Below are positions 34,995-44,576 of a stretch of DNA of 64,000 nt, piece by piece; the first letter of the stretch is position 1, and each line of letters begins with the position of its first letter. A model generated the notes under the pieces. It saw only the letters and a list, made by a program, of their open reading frames with translations, was not told where the DNA came from and ran no database searches. The position numbers were made by a program, and so were the translations under genes. This stretch comes from Oceanobacillus sp. J11TS1 (GTDB lineage: Bacteria; Bacillota; Bacilli; Bacillales; Amphibacillaceae). The DNA is taken from the NCBI RefSeq assembly GCF_018333215.1, contig NZ_BORO01000001.1, positions 248,001 through 312,000 on the forward strand, in the 5' to 3' direction.

Positions 34995-36542
34995 ATGGTA
35001 TTGCCATTTAAGCATGAACCGTTTACAGATTTTAAGGTGGAAGAAAATAGAAAACAATTTGAGGCAGCTTTAAGCGCTGTTCGTACTGAATTAGGAAAAG
35101 AGTATCCTATTGTTATTAATGGTGAGAAAATATATACAGACGATAAGTTAGTATCGATTAATCCATCTAATAAGGACGAAGTGATCGGAAAAGTATCCAA
35201 GGCAACAAAGGAACATGTTGAACAGGCTTTTGCGTCTGCGGTGGAAGCTTATGAAAAATGGAGGAAGGTTCCTGTAGAGGATCGGGCACACATTTTATTC
35301 CGCGCAGCAGCTATTGTGCGCCGTCGTAAACATGAATTTTCTGCATGGCTTGTTCATGATGCTGGTAAACCATGGGATCAAGCAGATGGAGATACGGCGG
35401 AAGGTATTGATTTCTTAGAATATTATGGCCGTCAGATGCTGGAACTTGAGAAAGGAAAACCTGTGGTTGACCGTGCGAACGAGAATAACAAGTACTTTTA
35501 TAAAGCGATGGGTCCTGGAGTAGTTATTCCGCCGTGGAATTTTGCTTTCGCGATCGTTTGTGGGACAGCTGCTGCACCGATTGTCGCAGGAAATCCTGTT
35601 TTGTTAAAGCCTTCCGAAAACACGCCAGTTATTGCTTATAAACTAGTGGAAGTCTTAGAAGAAGCTGGTTTACCAAAAGGCGTGCTAAATTTTGTACCAG
35701 GAGATCCAAAAGAAATTGGAGACTATCTTGTAGATCATAAGGATACGCATTTTATTAACTTTACAGGTTCAAGAGCGACTGGAGTACGCATTTTTGAACG
35801 CGCAGCAAAAATTCAAGAAGGCCAGCAGCATCTTAAACGAGTTATTGCCGAAATGGGGGGCAAAGACACCATTATTGTAGATGAAACTGCTGATTTAGAT
35901 TTAGCAGCAGAGTCTATCGTCCATTCCGCATTTGGCTTCTCAGGGCAAAAATGTTCTGCATGCTCTCGTGCCGTTATTCATGAGGATGTATATGATGAAG
36001 TCTTAGAGAAGTCTATTGAAATAGCTAAGACGTTAACGATTGGAAATCCATCGGAAGAAAATGTGTATATGGCGTCCGTAGTTAACCAGACACAATTTGA
36101 TAAAATTAAAAACTATATTGAAATTGGTAAGGAAGAAGGGGAACTTGTTTTTGGAGGAGAAGCGGATGATTCTAAAGGGTTCTTTGTACATCCAACTATT
36201 TTCAAAGATGTAGATCCGAATGCGCGGATTATGCAAGAGGAAATCTTTGGACCAGTTGTTGCTTTTTCAAAGGCAAAGGATTTCGATGAGCTATTAGAAA
36301 TTGCTAACAATACAGAATACGGTTTAACCGGAGCCGTCATCTCTACAAATCGTGATCATTTAGAACGTGCGCGCGAAGATTTTCATGTAGGTAATCTCTA
36401 TTTTAACCGTGGTTGTACAGCGGCAATTGTCGGCTATCAGCCATTCGGCGGATTTAAAATGTCCGGTACAGATTCAAAAGCAGGAGGGCCTGATTACCTT
36501 CAGCATTTCTTAGAAGCCAAAATTGTATCAGAGCAGTTTTAA
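34995..36542 (+). CDS. rocA: 1-pyrroline-5-carboxylate dehydrogenase
   Basis: NAD-dependent oxidation of glutamate semialdehyde to glutamate, the second step of proline breakdown and the last of the arginine route. ALDH fold with the general base Glu286 in VIAEMGGKD, nucleophile Cys320 in [10 protein letters not shown] and cofactor loop [15 protein letters not shown]. The 515 residues match B. subtilis RocA. AGGAGG lies eight bases before the ATG. Transcribed from a sigma-54 promoter divergently from the RocR-like gene. A terminator separates it from the proline dehydrogenase gene. Confidence 0.96.
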   Translation: MVLPFKHEPFTDFKVEENRKQFEAALSAVRTELGKEYPIVINGEKIYTDDKLVSINPSNKDEVIGKVSKATKEHVEQAFASAVEAYEKWRKVPVEDRAHILFRAAAIVRRRKHEFSAWLVHDAGKPWDQADGDTAEGIDFLEYYGRQMLELEKGKPVVDRANENNKYFYKAMGPGVVIPPWNFAFAIVCGTAAAPIVAGNPVLLKPSENTPVIAYKLVEVLEEAGLPKGVLNFVPGDPKEIGDYLVDHKDTHFINFTGSRATGVRIFERAAKIQEGQQHLKRVIAEMGGKDTIIVDETADLDLAAESIVHSAFGFSGQKCSACSRAVIHEDVYDEVLEKSIEIAKTLTIGNPSEENVYMASVVNQTQFDKIKNYIEIGKEEGELVFGGEADDSKGFFVHPTIFKDVDPNARIMQEEIFGPVVAFSKAKDFDELLEIANNTEYGLTGAVISTNRDHLERAREDFHVGNLYFNRGCTAAIVGYQPFGGFKMSGTDSKAGGPDYLQHFLEAKIVSEQF

Positions 36543-36550
36543 TGGATTGT

Positions 36551-36609
36551 GGCTTACCAGTGAGCAGAAGAAGCAAAGCACCATTCTCTGCTCACAGGAA
36601 GCCTTTTTT
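36551..36609 (+). terminator. Terminator after rocA
   Basis: Nested stems GGCTT/AAGCC (36551-36555, 36599-36603) and GTGAGCAGA/TCTGCTCAC (36560-36568, 36587-36595), followed by TTTTTT. It would limit read-through into the proline dehydrogenase gene. Confidence 0.8.
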
Positions 36610-36695
36610 ACACGATAAGAAGATATGAAGGAAACGGTAATACCACTAAAAATTAAGATTTTGTTTTGGTATTTGTAGATTGGGGGAAATGTATT

Positions 36696-37697
36696 ATGGT
36701 AAACATAGCAAGGGATTTCTTTATAGGACTTTCAAATAGCGACCTTTTAAATAAAAGCGCAAAAAAATTTGGAACACGCTTTGGAGCAGAGCGCTTCGTA
36801 GCTGGAACTGCTTTTGATGCCGTTATTCCTACTATAAAAGAGTTGAATCAAAAACAGACGACTTGCACAATGGACCACCTTGGCGAGTTTGTGACAGATA
36901 GAGAAGAAGCAGAACAGGCAAAAGAGAATATTATCCACATGCTTCATCAAATAGAGAAAGAGAATTTAGATTGCCATGTTTCTATCAAATTAACCCAACT
37001 AGGGTTAGATATTGAAGAATCTTTCTGTATTCAAAATGTGAAGCAAATTTTGGAAGTGGCGAGAGAATATAATATTTTTATCAACATTGACATGGAGAAG
37101 TTTATTCATTATCGTAGAACATTAGAGATTCTCAAACTTCTCCGTGAAAATTATCCTAATATTGGTACGGTTATACAAACCTATCTCTATGATGCTGAAA
37201 AAGACGTGAATGCGCTGGAGGATGTAAGGCTGCGAATCGTAAAAGGAGCTTATAAAGAAGATAGTTCTGTAGCCTATTCCTCTAAAGAAGAAATAGATAG
37301 GAATTTCTTGAAGATAGTTAAGAAAAGGTTGCTTGGGAAAGCTTTTACCTCTATCGCCACACATGACCATCGTATTATTGATGAAATAAAGAAATTTGTA
37401 GCAGATCATAATATTTCAAAAAATAATTTTGAGTTTCAAATGTTGTATGGCTTTCGTGTTGATATGCAACGCCAGCTCGTAAAAGAAGGCTATCAATTCT
37501 GCACATATATTCCATTTGGAGAGGATTGGTTCGGTTATTTTATGCGCCGTCTGGCAGAAAGACCGCAAAACCTTAATCTACTTGTAAAGGATGCCCTTTA
37601 TACAGAGGACAATAAGATCAAGAAGCAACCGTTTATTATTGGAACAGCAGCGCTTACTCTCCTCTTATGTTTGGGTAAGCGGAAAAAGAAAGCATAG
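36696..37697 (+). CDS. putB: Proline dehydrogenase (PutB/FadM type)
   Basis: FAD-dependent oxidation of proline to pyrroline-5-carboxylate, feeding RocA. Barrel strands are typical: HVSIKLTQLGLD, INIDMEKFIHYRRT, VIQTYLYDAEKD, RIVKGAYKE and the C-terminal FEFQMLYGFRVDMQRQL with RRLAERPQN. GGGGG lies before ATG 36696. It has 333 residues, longer than B. subtilis PutB (about 300). The surplus is a C-terminal hydrophobic stretch (PFIIGTAALTLLLCLG) and a KRKKKA tail, which could anchor it to the membrane. Confidence 0.92.
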   Translation: MVNIARDFFIGLSNSDLLNKSAKKFGTRFGAERFVAGTAFDAVIPTIKELNQKQTTCTMDHLGEFVTDREEAEQAKENIIHMLHQIEKENLDCHVSIKLTQLGLDIEESFCIQNVKQILEVAREYNIFINIDMEKFIHYRRTLEILKLLRENYPNIGTVIQTYLYDAEKDVNALEDVRLRIVKGAYKEDSSVAYSSKEEIDRNFLKIVKKRLLGKAFTSIATHDHRIIDEIKKFVADHNISKNNFEFQMLYGFRVDMQRQLVKEGYQFCTYIPFGEDWFGYFMRRLAERPQNLNLLVKDALYTEDNKIKKQPFIIGTAALTLLLCLGKRKKKA

Positions 37698-37856
37698 AAT
37701 GATAGAGGAGCATAGGAAAAATATTTTGGCTGTAGAAGTCATGGATCGTTTCTTATACAGCCCTTTCTCAACTTCCATCATTAGAGGTATAACAATATAT
37801 AACACGGTGAAATCTTATCCATATAAATTATATAGTTGATCAAGGGAGGGGAACGG

Positions 37857-39341
37857 ATGTCGGAAACAACCTATCAAATTATAGCGATTATCTTATACTT
37901 TTTAGTAATGATAACCATAGGCGTTTATTCTTATCGAAAGACATCAAATTTAGATGATTATATGCTCGGAGGGAGAAGTCTAGGACCTATTACATCTGCG
38001 CTCAGTGCCGGGGCGTCAGACATGTCACAATGGCTGCTGATGGGGCTTCCGGGCGCTATTTATGTGTTTGGTTTAACAGAAGGCTGGATGGCAATTGGCC
38101 TCGCAATCGGGGCTTGGATGAACTGGCTGATTATAGCGCCGAGACTCCGAACCTATACAGAGGTTTCTAATAATTCTATAACCATTCCAAGTTACTTAGA
38201 TAATCGCTTTAAAAACAAAACCCGTATACTACGTATCGCATCGGGTATTGTTATTTTACTTTATTTCACCTTTTATGTTTCTTCCGGCATGGTTGCGGGA
38301 GGGGTGTTCTTTCAAAGTGCTTTTGGAGTAAACTATCATACAGGTTTAATTATAGTCGCTGCCGTAACGATTTTATATACACTTTTGGGCGGATTTTTAG
38401 CAGTTAGCTTTACGGATGTGGTGCAAGGGACGATGATGTTTTTAGCACTTATTCTCGTACCGACAATGGCTATTATATCACTTGGTGGAATTGGTGAAAC
38501 GGTAACAATCATACAAGAGGTTAATCCTGATTTGCTAAGCTTTTTTGCTGCTGCATCGGCAACTGGAATTATATCATCTTTAGCATGGGGACTAGGTTAT
38601 TTTGGCCAGCCGCATATTATCGTTCGTTTCATGGCAATTAAATCTGTGAAAGAAACCACTTCTGCTCGCCGTATTGGTATCAGCTGGATGGTGATTTCAT
38701 TACTTGGTGCTGCCGCAACAGCATTATCCGGATTTGCCTTTTTCTATGCGAATCCTGATTTAACCCTTGCTGATCCGGAGGCAGTATTTATTGTTTTAGG
38801 TCAGATATTATTTCATCCTTTTGTTGCTGGGATTCTATTAGCAGCTGTGCTTGCTGCCATCATGAGTACAGTATCTTCACAGCTTCTTGTAACATCCTCT
38901 GCGTTAGTGGAAGATATTTTTAAAGCTGTATTTCATGCAAAGGCAAAGGATAAAATCTACGTTCAATTAGGAAGAATTGCTGTTTTAGCTGTTTCCTTGA
39001 TTGCTATAATTTTTGCTTGGCAACAGAATGATACGATTTTAGGTCTTGTGTCTTTTGCCTGGGCAGGATTTGGAGCTGCATTTGGCCCAGTGGTGCTACT
39101 TTCTCTATTCTGGAGAAAAACAACAGGAACAGGGGCGCTTTGGGGGATGATTGTCGGAGCTGTGGTTGTCTTCGCGTGGGGCTATTCTCCATTGGCAGAA
39201 TACCTATACGAAATTGTTCCTGGATTTATTCTAAGTATGATTGTTATTATTGTTGTTAGTCTATTAACTTATAAACCAAATAAAGAAATTGAAGCAGAAT
39301 TTGATGAGACCATAAGCAGACTAAAAACGAATAAAAAATAA
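37857..39341 (+). CDS. putP: Sodium/proline symporter PutP
   Basis: SSS-family Na+/proline symporter of 494 residues with 12-13 transmembrane helices. Signatures include GGRSLGPITSALSAGASDMSQW, the helix VSSGMVAGGVFF and LGYFGQPHIIVRFMA. GGGAGGGG lies before ATG 37857. It supplies proline to the dehydrogenase/RocA pair upstream. The 159-base gap to putB holds only a weak GGCTGTA/TACAGCC hairpin (37728-37762), so co-transcription is possible. Confidence 0.95.
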   Translation: MSETTYQIIAIILYFLVMITIGVYSYRKTSNLDDYMLGGRSLGPITSALSAGASDMSQWLLMGLPGAIYVFGLTEGWMAIGLAIGAWMNWLIIAPRLRTYTEVSNNSITIPSYLDNRFKNKTRILRIASGIVILLYFTFYVSSGMVAGGVFFQSAFGVNYHTGLIIVAAVTILYTLLGGFLAVSFTDVVQGTMMFLALILVPTMAIISLGGIGETVTIIQEVNPDLLSFFAAASATGIISSLAWGLGYFGQPHIIVRFMAIKSVKETTSARRIGISWMVISLLGAAATALSGFAFFYANPDLTLADPEAVFIVLGQILFHPFVAGILLAAVLAAIMSTVSSQLLVTSSALVEDIFKAVFHAKAKDKIYVQLGRIAVLAVSLIAIIFAWQQNDTILGLVSFAWAGFGAAFGPVVLLSLFWRKTTGTGALWGMIVGAVVVFAWGYSPLAEYLYEIVPGFILSMIVIIVVSLLTYKPNKEIEAEFDETISRLKTNKK

Positions 39342-39352
39342 ATGTGTGAACA

Positions 39353-39377
39353 GGGCTAGGGGAGACCTTAGCCTTAT
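39353..39377 (+). terminator. Weak terminator after putP
   Basis: GGCTAGGG and CCTTAGCC form an imperfect stem followed by TTATTTG. Confidence 0.45.
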
Positions 39378-39531
39378 TTGATTATATCTAAAACAAAGAG
39401 GAATTATCTTAATAGTATAAAACCTCATTGAAAGAGATATAGAATTGAAAATACTTTTATATGTAACCTCTCTGCATAAGATGATACAATAGACAGATAG
39501 AAGGATTATTTGAAGAAAGGATGCATTAGAA

Positions 39532-40569
39532 ATGAGCAAATACTTTGGATATGCAGGGACATATACAAGAAAGACAAGCCAAGGGATTTATCGGTTTACC
39601 TTGGATACAGAGACAGAACAGCTATCTGCTTCTGAAGTAGCAGCAGAGCTTGGAAACCCAACGTATATTAATTTTAATGAAAATCAAGATTATTTATATG
39701 CTGTTGCACAGGAAGATGAGATGGGAGGCGTGAATGCTTTCCGAGTTGATAAAGAAAATGGTCAGCTTATACCTATAAATGGCCAGCTAGTAGAGGGAAA
39801 CCCGCCATGCCATTTAGAAGCAACAGAAAATATTGTCGTAACAGGGAATTATCATAAGGGAGAGATTGGTCTACATTTTGTACATGAAAATGGAGAAGTA
39901 GAACAAGGACATTTTACAAAGCATCATGGTGATGGACCGCATGAACGACAAGAAAAACCCCATGTACATTTTACTGGATTTACACCAGATAAAAAATTTA
40001 TTGTGGTTGCCGATTTAGGAACAGATCGACTTGTAACTTATAAAGTGGAAGATTCATCGTTGAAAGAAGTAAGTACATTTCATGCAAAGCCAGGAAGCGG
40101 GCCAAGGCATATTGTTTTTCATCCAAGTAAACCGGTAGCTTATTTGCTCACAGAGTTATCTTCAGAGGTTATTGTATTGGATTATAATTCGGAGACAGGA
40201 GAGTTTAAAGAGAAGCAGACAATGCTTGCTAAACCAGCTGATTTTACAGAAACAAATGATGCAAGTGCCATTCATATAACATCAGACGGAAAGTATCTAT
40301 ATACTGGAAACCGTGGCCATAATAGCATCACTTCCTTCCAAATAGACAGTACAAGCGGAGAACTTGCCTTAATAGGTTTTACGCCTTCTGGTGGAGAGTG
40401 GCCAAGAGATTTTGTGCTTGACCCAACAGAAAAGTTTTTACTTGCATCCAATCAGCATACTGGTAACGTTGTGCTGTTTAAAAGGGACACAGATACAGGT
40501 AAACTGACGCAAACAAATCAAATGATAGAGGTTCCAGAAGTAGTGTGTGTGAAGGTTCTTTCGAAATAG
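39532..40569 (+). CDS. Lactonase family beta-propeller (6-phosphogluconolactonase type)
   Basis: Seven-bladed beta-propeller lactonase, 345 residues, of the Pgl/YkgB family. Motifs include GYAGTYTRKTSQGIYRF at the start, HVHFTGFTPDKKFIVVADLG, GSGPRHIVFHPS, YTGNRGHNSI and PRDFVLDPTEKFLLASNQ. No signal peptide, so cytosolic; the probable reaction is 6-phosphogluconolactone hydrolysis, with other lactones possible. AAAGGATG precedes the ATG at some distance. Monocistronic with its own strong terminator. Confidence 0.88.
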   Translation: MSKYFGYAGTYTRKTSQGIYRFTLDTETEQLSASEVAAELGNPTYINFNENQDYLYAVAQEDEMGGVNAFRVDKENGQLIPINGQLVEGNPPCHLEATENIVVTGNYHKGEIGLHFVHENGEVEQGHFTKHHGDGPHERQEKPHVHFTGFTPDKKFIVVADLGTDRLVTYKVEDSSLKEVSTFHAKPGSGPRHIVFHPSKPVAYLLTELSSEVIVLDYNSETGEFKEKQTMLAKPADFTETNDASAIHITSDGKYLYTGNRGHNSITSFQIDSTSGELALIGFTPSGGEWPRDFVLDPTEKFLLASNQHTGNVVLFKRDTDTGKLTQTNQMIEVPEVVCVKVLSK

Positions 40570-40578
40570 TTACACTAA

Positions 40579-40632
40579 AAAACTTCATTCTTTGGAGAAG
40601 TTGAAAACGCTCCGAAGAATGAAGTTTTATTC
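40579..40632 (+). terminator. Terminator between lactonase and htpX
   Basis: AAAACTTCATTCTTTGGAG (40579-40597) pairs with CTCCGAAGAATGAAGTTTT (40610-40628), 19 positions with one mismatch, followed by ATT. It is convergent with htpX and probably serves both genes. Confidence 0.92.
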
Positions 40633-40676
40633 TTGCACTTTCCTGCTCCTGTAAAGGCTTGACAGATGTCAATTCA

Positions 40677-41582
40677 TTAACGCTGTTCTAATTTAGCAAT
40701 TCGTTCCTCTAGTGGAGGGTGAGATGAAAAGGCATTTAGGAAACTAGATTTATTACTAATTTTCATCGTCTGAATAGCTGCATCATTTGTATGATCATCT
40801 GCTTCTGAACGGTTAATATAGGCTTTTAAAGACCGTAAAGCATGTGCCATCTTATCTCTTCCAGCTAAATCAGCACCGCCTCGATCAGCGTGATATTCTC
40901 GATGTCTAGAATAAGCGTTGACCACAAGACTTCCTAAGATAGAAAATAAGATTTGGAAAATAATAATGCAGGCAAATTGAACAATCCACTGCAATTCAGA
41001 ACGCACAAACCTGGAAACAATCGTTGCAGCAATTCGGGATAAGAATACGACAAATGTATTAATAATTCCTTGTAATAAAGTCATTGTTACCATATCGCCA
41101 TTAGCTACGTGAGCTACCTCGTGGGCGATAACTCCTTCAACAGCATCATCGTCCATGCTATCCAGTAATCCTTGAGAGACAGCGACTAATGATCGCTTCT
41201 TACTCGGTCCGGTTGCGAAAGCATTTACTTCATAAGATGGGTAAATACCTACCTCGGGTGTATGTCTTAATCCTGCCGCACGGGACAATCGCTCTACTTT
41301 TTCATAAACAGCACGTTCCTGCTCACTAGTAAAGTTGTTTGGATGGATTATTTTTACCTTCATCATCATTTTAGCCATCCATCGGGATATAGCTAAAGAA
41401 ATGAATGAACCGGTAAAACCTACAATAATACTAAATGCCATGAGCGAAGGATAATTAATTCCACCATCCGCACGATAGCTTGGACCAATATCAAATATAC
41501 TTGTAATAATGGACCAAACAATAACAATCGTCGTCATAACTAAAATGTTTGTTAAGACAAAGAAAAGAACTCTTTTTCCCAT
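40677..41582 (-). CDS. htpX: Membrane zinc metalloprotease HtpX
   Basis: M48 protease for quality control of membrane proteins. Two N-terminal transmembrane helices (about 5-28 and 46-68), zinc motif HEVAH (His154, Glu155, His158), two further helices (about 165-180 and 195-218) and a third ligand Glu in [12 protein letters not shown]. The 301 residues are normal. AGGAGG precedes the ATG. It is convergent with the lactonase gene and divergent from rocB. Confidence 0.95.
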   Translation of the reverse strand: MGKRVLFFVLTNILVMTTIVIVWSIITSIFDIGPSYRADGGINYPSLMAFSIIVGFTGSFISLAISRWMAKMMMKVKIIHPNNFTSEQERAVYEKVERLSRAAGLRHTPEVGIYPSYEVNAFATGPSKKRSLVAVSQGLLDSMDDDAVEGVIAHEVAHVANGDMVTMTLLQGIINTFVVFLSRIAATIVSRFVRSELQWIVQFACIIIFQILFSILGSLVVNAYSRHREYHADRGGADLAGRDKMAHALRSLKAYINRSEADDHTNDAAIQTMKISNKSSFLNAFSSHPPLEERIAKLEQR

Positions 41583-41697
41583 AATAACCTCCTGATACCT
41601 ATCAATTTTCTAAATCATAACATATTTTCTTTGAAAGGCTATACTGATATCTCGCTTTAAGAGGCTATTTCTTAAAGAATAGAATAACTGTAAATAA

Positions 41698-41725
41698 TGT
41701 AAACGCGTTCATGTACTGGTATAAT
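41698..41725 (+). promoter_or_regulatory. cre-like site over a probable rocB promoter
   Basis: TGTAAACGCGTTCA (41698-41711) matches the CcpA consensus at 13 of 14 positions. TATAAT lies at 41720-41725, and its -35 position (TGTAAA, 16-base spacing) falls inside the cre-like site, which suits repression by glucose. Confidence 0.5.
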
Positions 41726-41744
41726 AGATAATAATATTAATAGA

Positions 41745-42023
41745 GGATGTTCAAAAAGTCACCCAATAATAAGCGGTGAATTTCTGCGTTGACGTGTCTT
41801 TTCGATGGGGTTGGGCCTGAGCCTGCAATTACCAATGTTGTCAGGTTAATAAAAATCATTAAATATTAAACTCAATACGAATAGAAGTGAAACTAGCTAG
41901 CGAAGGAAAAACACGTAGACTCCTGCGGGAAAGCGTAGTATTTTTCCGTAGCGGTTGCATTAACCTGACAACATTGCTGCGATCACTCGTCCCATCGAAA
42001 ATCGTTGGCTACTTTTTGAACAC
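41745..42023. mobile_element. MITE-like fold-back element, copy A
   Basis: The 279-bp element has inverted ends GATGTTCAAAAAGT and ACTTTTTGAACA. Nested inside are TTTTCGATGGG (41799-41809) against CCCATCGAAAA (41991-42001) and the 18-bp perfect pair CAATGTTGTCAGGTTAAT (41833-41850) against 41959-41976. TAATAGA flanks both sides, a possible target duplication. It encodes no protein. It lies between the probable rocB promoter and the rocB start. Confidence 0.75.
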
Positions 42024-42048
42024 AACTAATAGAAAGGCGGGGATTTTG

Positions 42049-43662
42049 GTGAATCAATTTCAATGGAACAGTGCTAGCCAATTACGGCAGTTATTAAATG
42101 AGCTTGTCAGCTGGAAAAGCATTAGTCTCTCAGAGGGAGAAAAGCAGTTTCCTAGGAAACTATATGCTAAGCTTCAAGATTTAGATTATTTTCATAAAAA
42201 TCCTTCTCATTTAAAATTACACGAAGCGGATATGCGCCGCAAGCTTTTAACCGCTTTATATAAACATCCTGATGCCAAGCAAACGATTTGCTTATTAAGT
42301 CATTTTGATACGGTAAATACAGAAGAATATGGTTCCCTAGAACCTTTGGCAACACAGCCCGAGGAGCTTACAAAAGTGTATCTGGAGCAAAAAGATACCT
42401 TCTCCAAAGATATTTGTGCGGATATTGAGTCTGGAGAATTCTTATTTGGGCGTGGCACGATGGATATGAAAATGGGGCTGGTGATGCATATGAGTCTAAT
42501 TGAACAGGCGAGCATAGAGGAATGGCCCATCAATCTACTATTACTTACAGTTCCCGACGAAGAAGTAAATTCCGCTGGAATGCGTTATGCAATACCTGCA
42601 CTTATTGATTTAAAAAAGCAACATGACTTAACCTATACTTTATTTTTAAATAGTGAACCGACATTCCGGCACGATCCACGAGATAATACGCATTATATTT
42701 ACAGTGGAACAATTGGCAAGGTACTGGCAGGTGCTTTGTTCTATGGGAAAGAAACGCATGCAGGCGAGCCTTTAAGTGGAATGACTTCACCATTTATATC
42801 TACTTTTTTGACACGAGAGATGGAATGGAATCCTATTTTTAGGGAAGAAGTGCTGGGTGAGGCCGCGCCATTACCAGTAACCTTGCAACAAACTGATTTA
42901 CGATTGCACTATTCTACACAAACACCTTATCGTTCATCTGCGTTGTATAATATTTTTCTTTTAGAAAGAACCGCTGAAGAAGCATTTACTTTATTTGAGC
43001 AGGTTGCAAAAAAAGCGGCATCGCAATGCAATGAACGCTATAAAAAGATATGTCAAGATAATCAAGTGAGACCAATTGGGACTGTAAAAGTTATTCCTTA
43101 CGAAGAATTATTGGAATATGCCACCAAAAAATTGGGGAAGGAGCTTATTGAAGATCTGATAAAAGACATCCATTTTAATGATGACTATGACGACAGGGAA
43201 AAATCTTTACGTATTACAGATAGTTTAATGATTCATTGCCAAGAACTTGCACCAGCGATTGTTATTTTATTTGCACCGCCTTATTATCCGGCTGTAAACT
43301 CGAGCGGAGATCCATTTATAGAATCCTGTGTACAGTATGTCGAAAAAGAAGCAAAAAGACAATTTCATTTAGAGATTAAACGAAGCCATTTCTTGAATGG
43401 AATATGCGATTTAAGTTATGTCAATTATCAAGGCAGTACTGACTTACAAATATATGAAAAAAATACTCCAGTCTGGGGAGATTCTTATGAATTACCTTTT
43501 TCCTTCATGCGTGAGCTAAAAGCTCCTGTTCTAAATGTTGGCCCTTTTGGCCATGATGCTCATAAAAGGACAGAAAGGCTTCATATTGCCAGTGCTTTCG
43601 AGCAGTTTCCTTATTTAATTCGAAAACTCATCCTGCATATTTCACAAAAAAGAGACAATTAG
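42049..43662 (+). CDS. rocB: Arginine utilisation protein RocB (M20 peptidase family)
   Basis: M20-type metallohydrolase-like protein linked to arginine catabolism in Bacillus; its exact reaction is not established. Zinc-site motifs: LLSHFDTVN (near 84), RGTMDMKMGLVMHM (near 142) and TVPDEEVNSAGMR (near 175), with a C-terminal DLSYVNYQGSTDLQ segment. GTG 42049 is chosen because AAAGGCGG lies eight bases upstream. The frame is open further upstream, but that part lies in the MITE-like element and is not part of the protein. 537 residues (B. subtilis RocB 566). Confidence 0.9.
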   Translation: MNQFQWNSASQLRQLLNELVSWKSISLSEGEKQFPRKLYAKLQDLDYFHKNPSHLKLHEADMRRKLLTALYKHPDAKQTICLLSHFDTVNTEEYGSLEPLATQPEELTKVYLEQKDTFSKDICADIESGEFLFGRGTMDMKMGLVMHMSLIEQASIEEWPINLLLLTVPDEEVNSAGMRYAIPALIDLKKQHDLTYTLFLNSEPTFRHDPRDNTHYIYSGTIGKVLAGALFYGKETHAGEPLSGMTSPFISTFLTREMEWNPIFREEVLGEAAPLPVTLQQTDLRLHYSTQTPYRSSALYNIFLLERTAEEAFTLFEQVAKKAASQCNERYKKICQDNQVRPIGTVKVIPYEELLEYATKKLGKELIEDLIKDIHFNDDYDDREKSLRITDSLMIHCQELAPAIVILFAPPYYPAVNSSGDPFIESCVQYVEKEAKRQFHLEIKRSHFLNGICDLSYVNYQGSTDLQIYEKNTPVWGDSYELPFSFMRELKAPVLNVGPFGHDAHKRTERLHIASAFEQFPYLIRKLILHISQKRDN

Positions 43663-43738
43663 ACAAACTTTTAAGGGTTAACCATTAAAAAAAGCGATGA
43701 AATGATTTATAATAGAAGCAGGATGGAGGTGTTATTCC

Positions 43739-43954
43739 ATGAACTTTGCAAATATTGGACTGCCAGGCTTAATACTTATTGTCATACTTGCTTTAATTAT
43801 TTTTGGGCCTAAAAAACTCCCTGAAATCGGAAAAGCAGCTGGGCAAACTTTACGGGAATTCAAAAATTCCGCAAATAATATAATGTCTGAAGACGACAAA
43901 AAGAATGAAGTAAAAGAAGAAAATGATCAATCTAAGAACGATACCGTAAAATAA
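43739..43954 (+). CDS. tatA: Twin-arginine translocase subunit TatA
   Basis: 71-residue membrane protein: one N-terminal transmembrane helix (about 7-22), a conserved hinge [21 protein letters not shown] with the amphipathic helix, and a charged tail rich in D, E and K. GATGGAGG lies before the ATG. No tatC gene is adjacent, so this is an unlinked TatA copy; TatC is expected elsewhere. Monocistronic with a strong terminator. Confidence 0.95.
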   Translation: MNFANIGLPGLILIVILALIIFGPKKLPEIGKAAGQTLREFKNSANNIMSEDDKKNEVKEENDQSKNDTVK

Positions 43955-43958
43955 GCAG

Positions 43959-44002
43959 AACAAGGCTCATCTATCTAGTTGGCAGATGAGCCTTGTTTTT
44001 AT
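43959..44002 (+). terminator. Terminator of tatA
   Basis: AACAAGGCTCATCT (43959-43972) and AGATGAGCCTTGTT (43984-43997), a 14-bp perfect stem followed by TTTT. Confidence 0.95.
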
Positions 44003-44342
44003 TGAGCAATTGTTATCCTGCAGTCCTTCCTTTTTATAAACGGAAAAATAAACATAAAAATTGCTTGTAAAGAGTTTTAAATAGAATCTTTACAAGCGTT
44101 TAGTATCACGATCTGTATTATAGAAGCTAATCGTACAGGAAAAGCTCACTATTTGTAATCAAGAGGAGGAAAGATTATTTAGCAGTTAAAAAATTAACTC
44201 TTTTCTTACTGGAAAGAGCGACGGTTCAATAGGTCGAGTAACCGCAACGCTCTTTGGTGGGACGAGTAATCGGAGTCCCCGGCCTCAGCGAAGCAATCCG
44301 CTTAAGATTTTGCAGATGTCAGGTCTTTAAATATGGTTTTCA
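44003..44342. other. Intergenic region with hairpin and decayed repeat
   Basis: No gene. GCTTGTAAAG (44063-44072) and CTTTACAAGC (44088-44097) form a 10-bp hairpin. At 44253-44285 a GC-rich stretch (with GGGACGAGTAATCGG) resembles the reverse complement of the MITE-like copy at 52.2 kb (TTTGGGTGGGTCGAGTAATC), so it is probably a decayed member lacking its ends. Confidence 0.5.
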
Positions 44343-44438
44343 TTAATATCCCCAGTAAGATGCACCTACAATAATTAATAATATAAACAAGACTACTAGT
44401 AATGCAAATCCTCCACTGAACTCATGTTTTCCACTCAT
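44343..44438 (-). CDS. YjcZ-family sporulation-type membrane peptide
   Basis: 31-residue peptide: a short polar N-terminus with a GGFALLVVLFILLIIVGASY hydrophobic helix and a WGY end, the signature of the YjcZ/YtzJ family found in spore formers and reported in sporulating cells. GGGGGG lies seven bases before the ATG. Its function is not known. Confidence 0.85.
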   Translation of the reverse strand: MSGKHEFSGGFALLVVLFILLIIVGASYWGY

Positions 44439-44576
44439 TATTTACACCCCCCTGTATTGTCAATATATGAAAAGATTTTTTATTTGAGAGGGTATTTGTC
44501 TAGAAAAAAAGGATTTGAACTTATCGATATCGAATTAAATATACAAATAACGTGTACATAATCTGAGGTGGAACAT

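Noticed and set aside
37591-37839. 82-codon frame between putB and putP
   Set aside because: Overlaps the putB end in another frame and has no ribosome site.
41887-42048. N-terminal extension of rocB by 54 codons
   Set aside because: It is encoded by the MITE-like element, matches nothing in RocB, and the good ribosome site lies just before GTG 42049.
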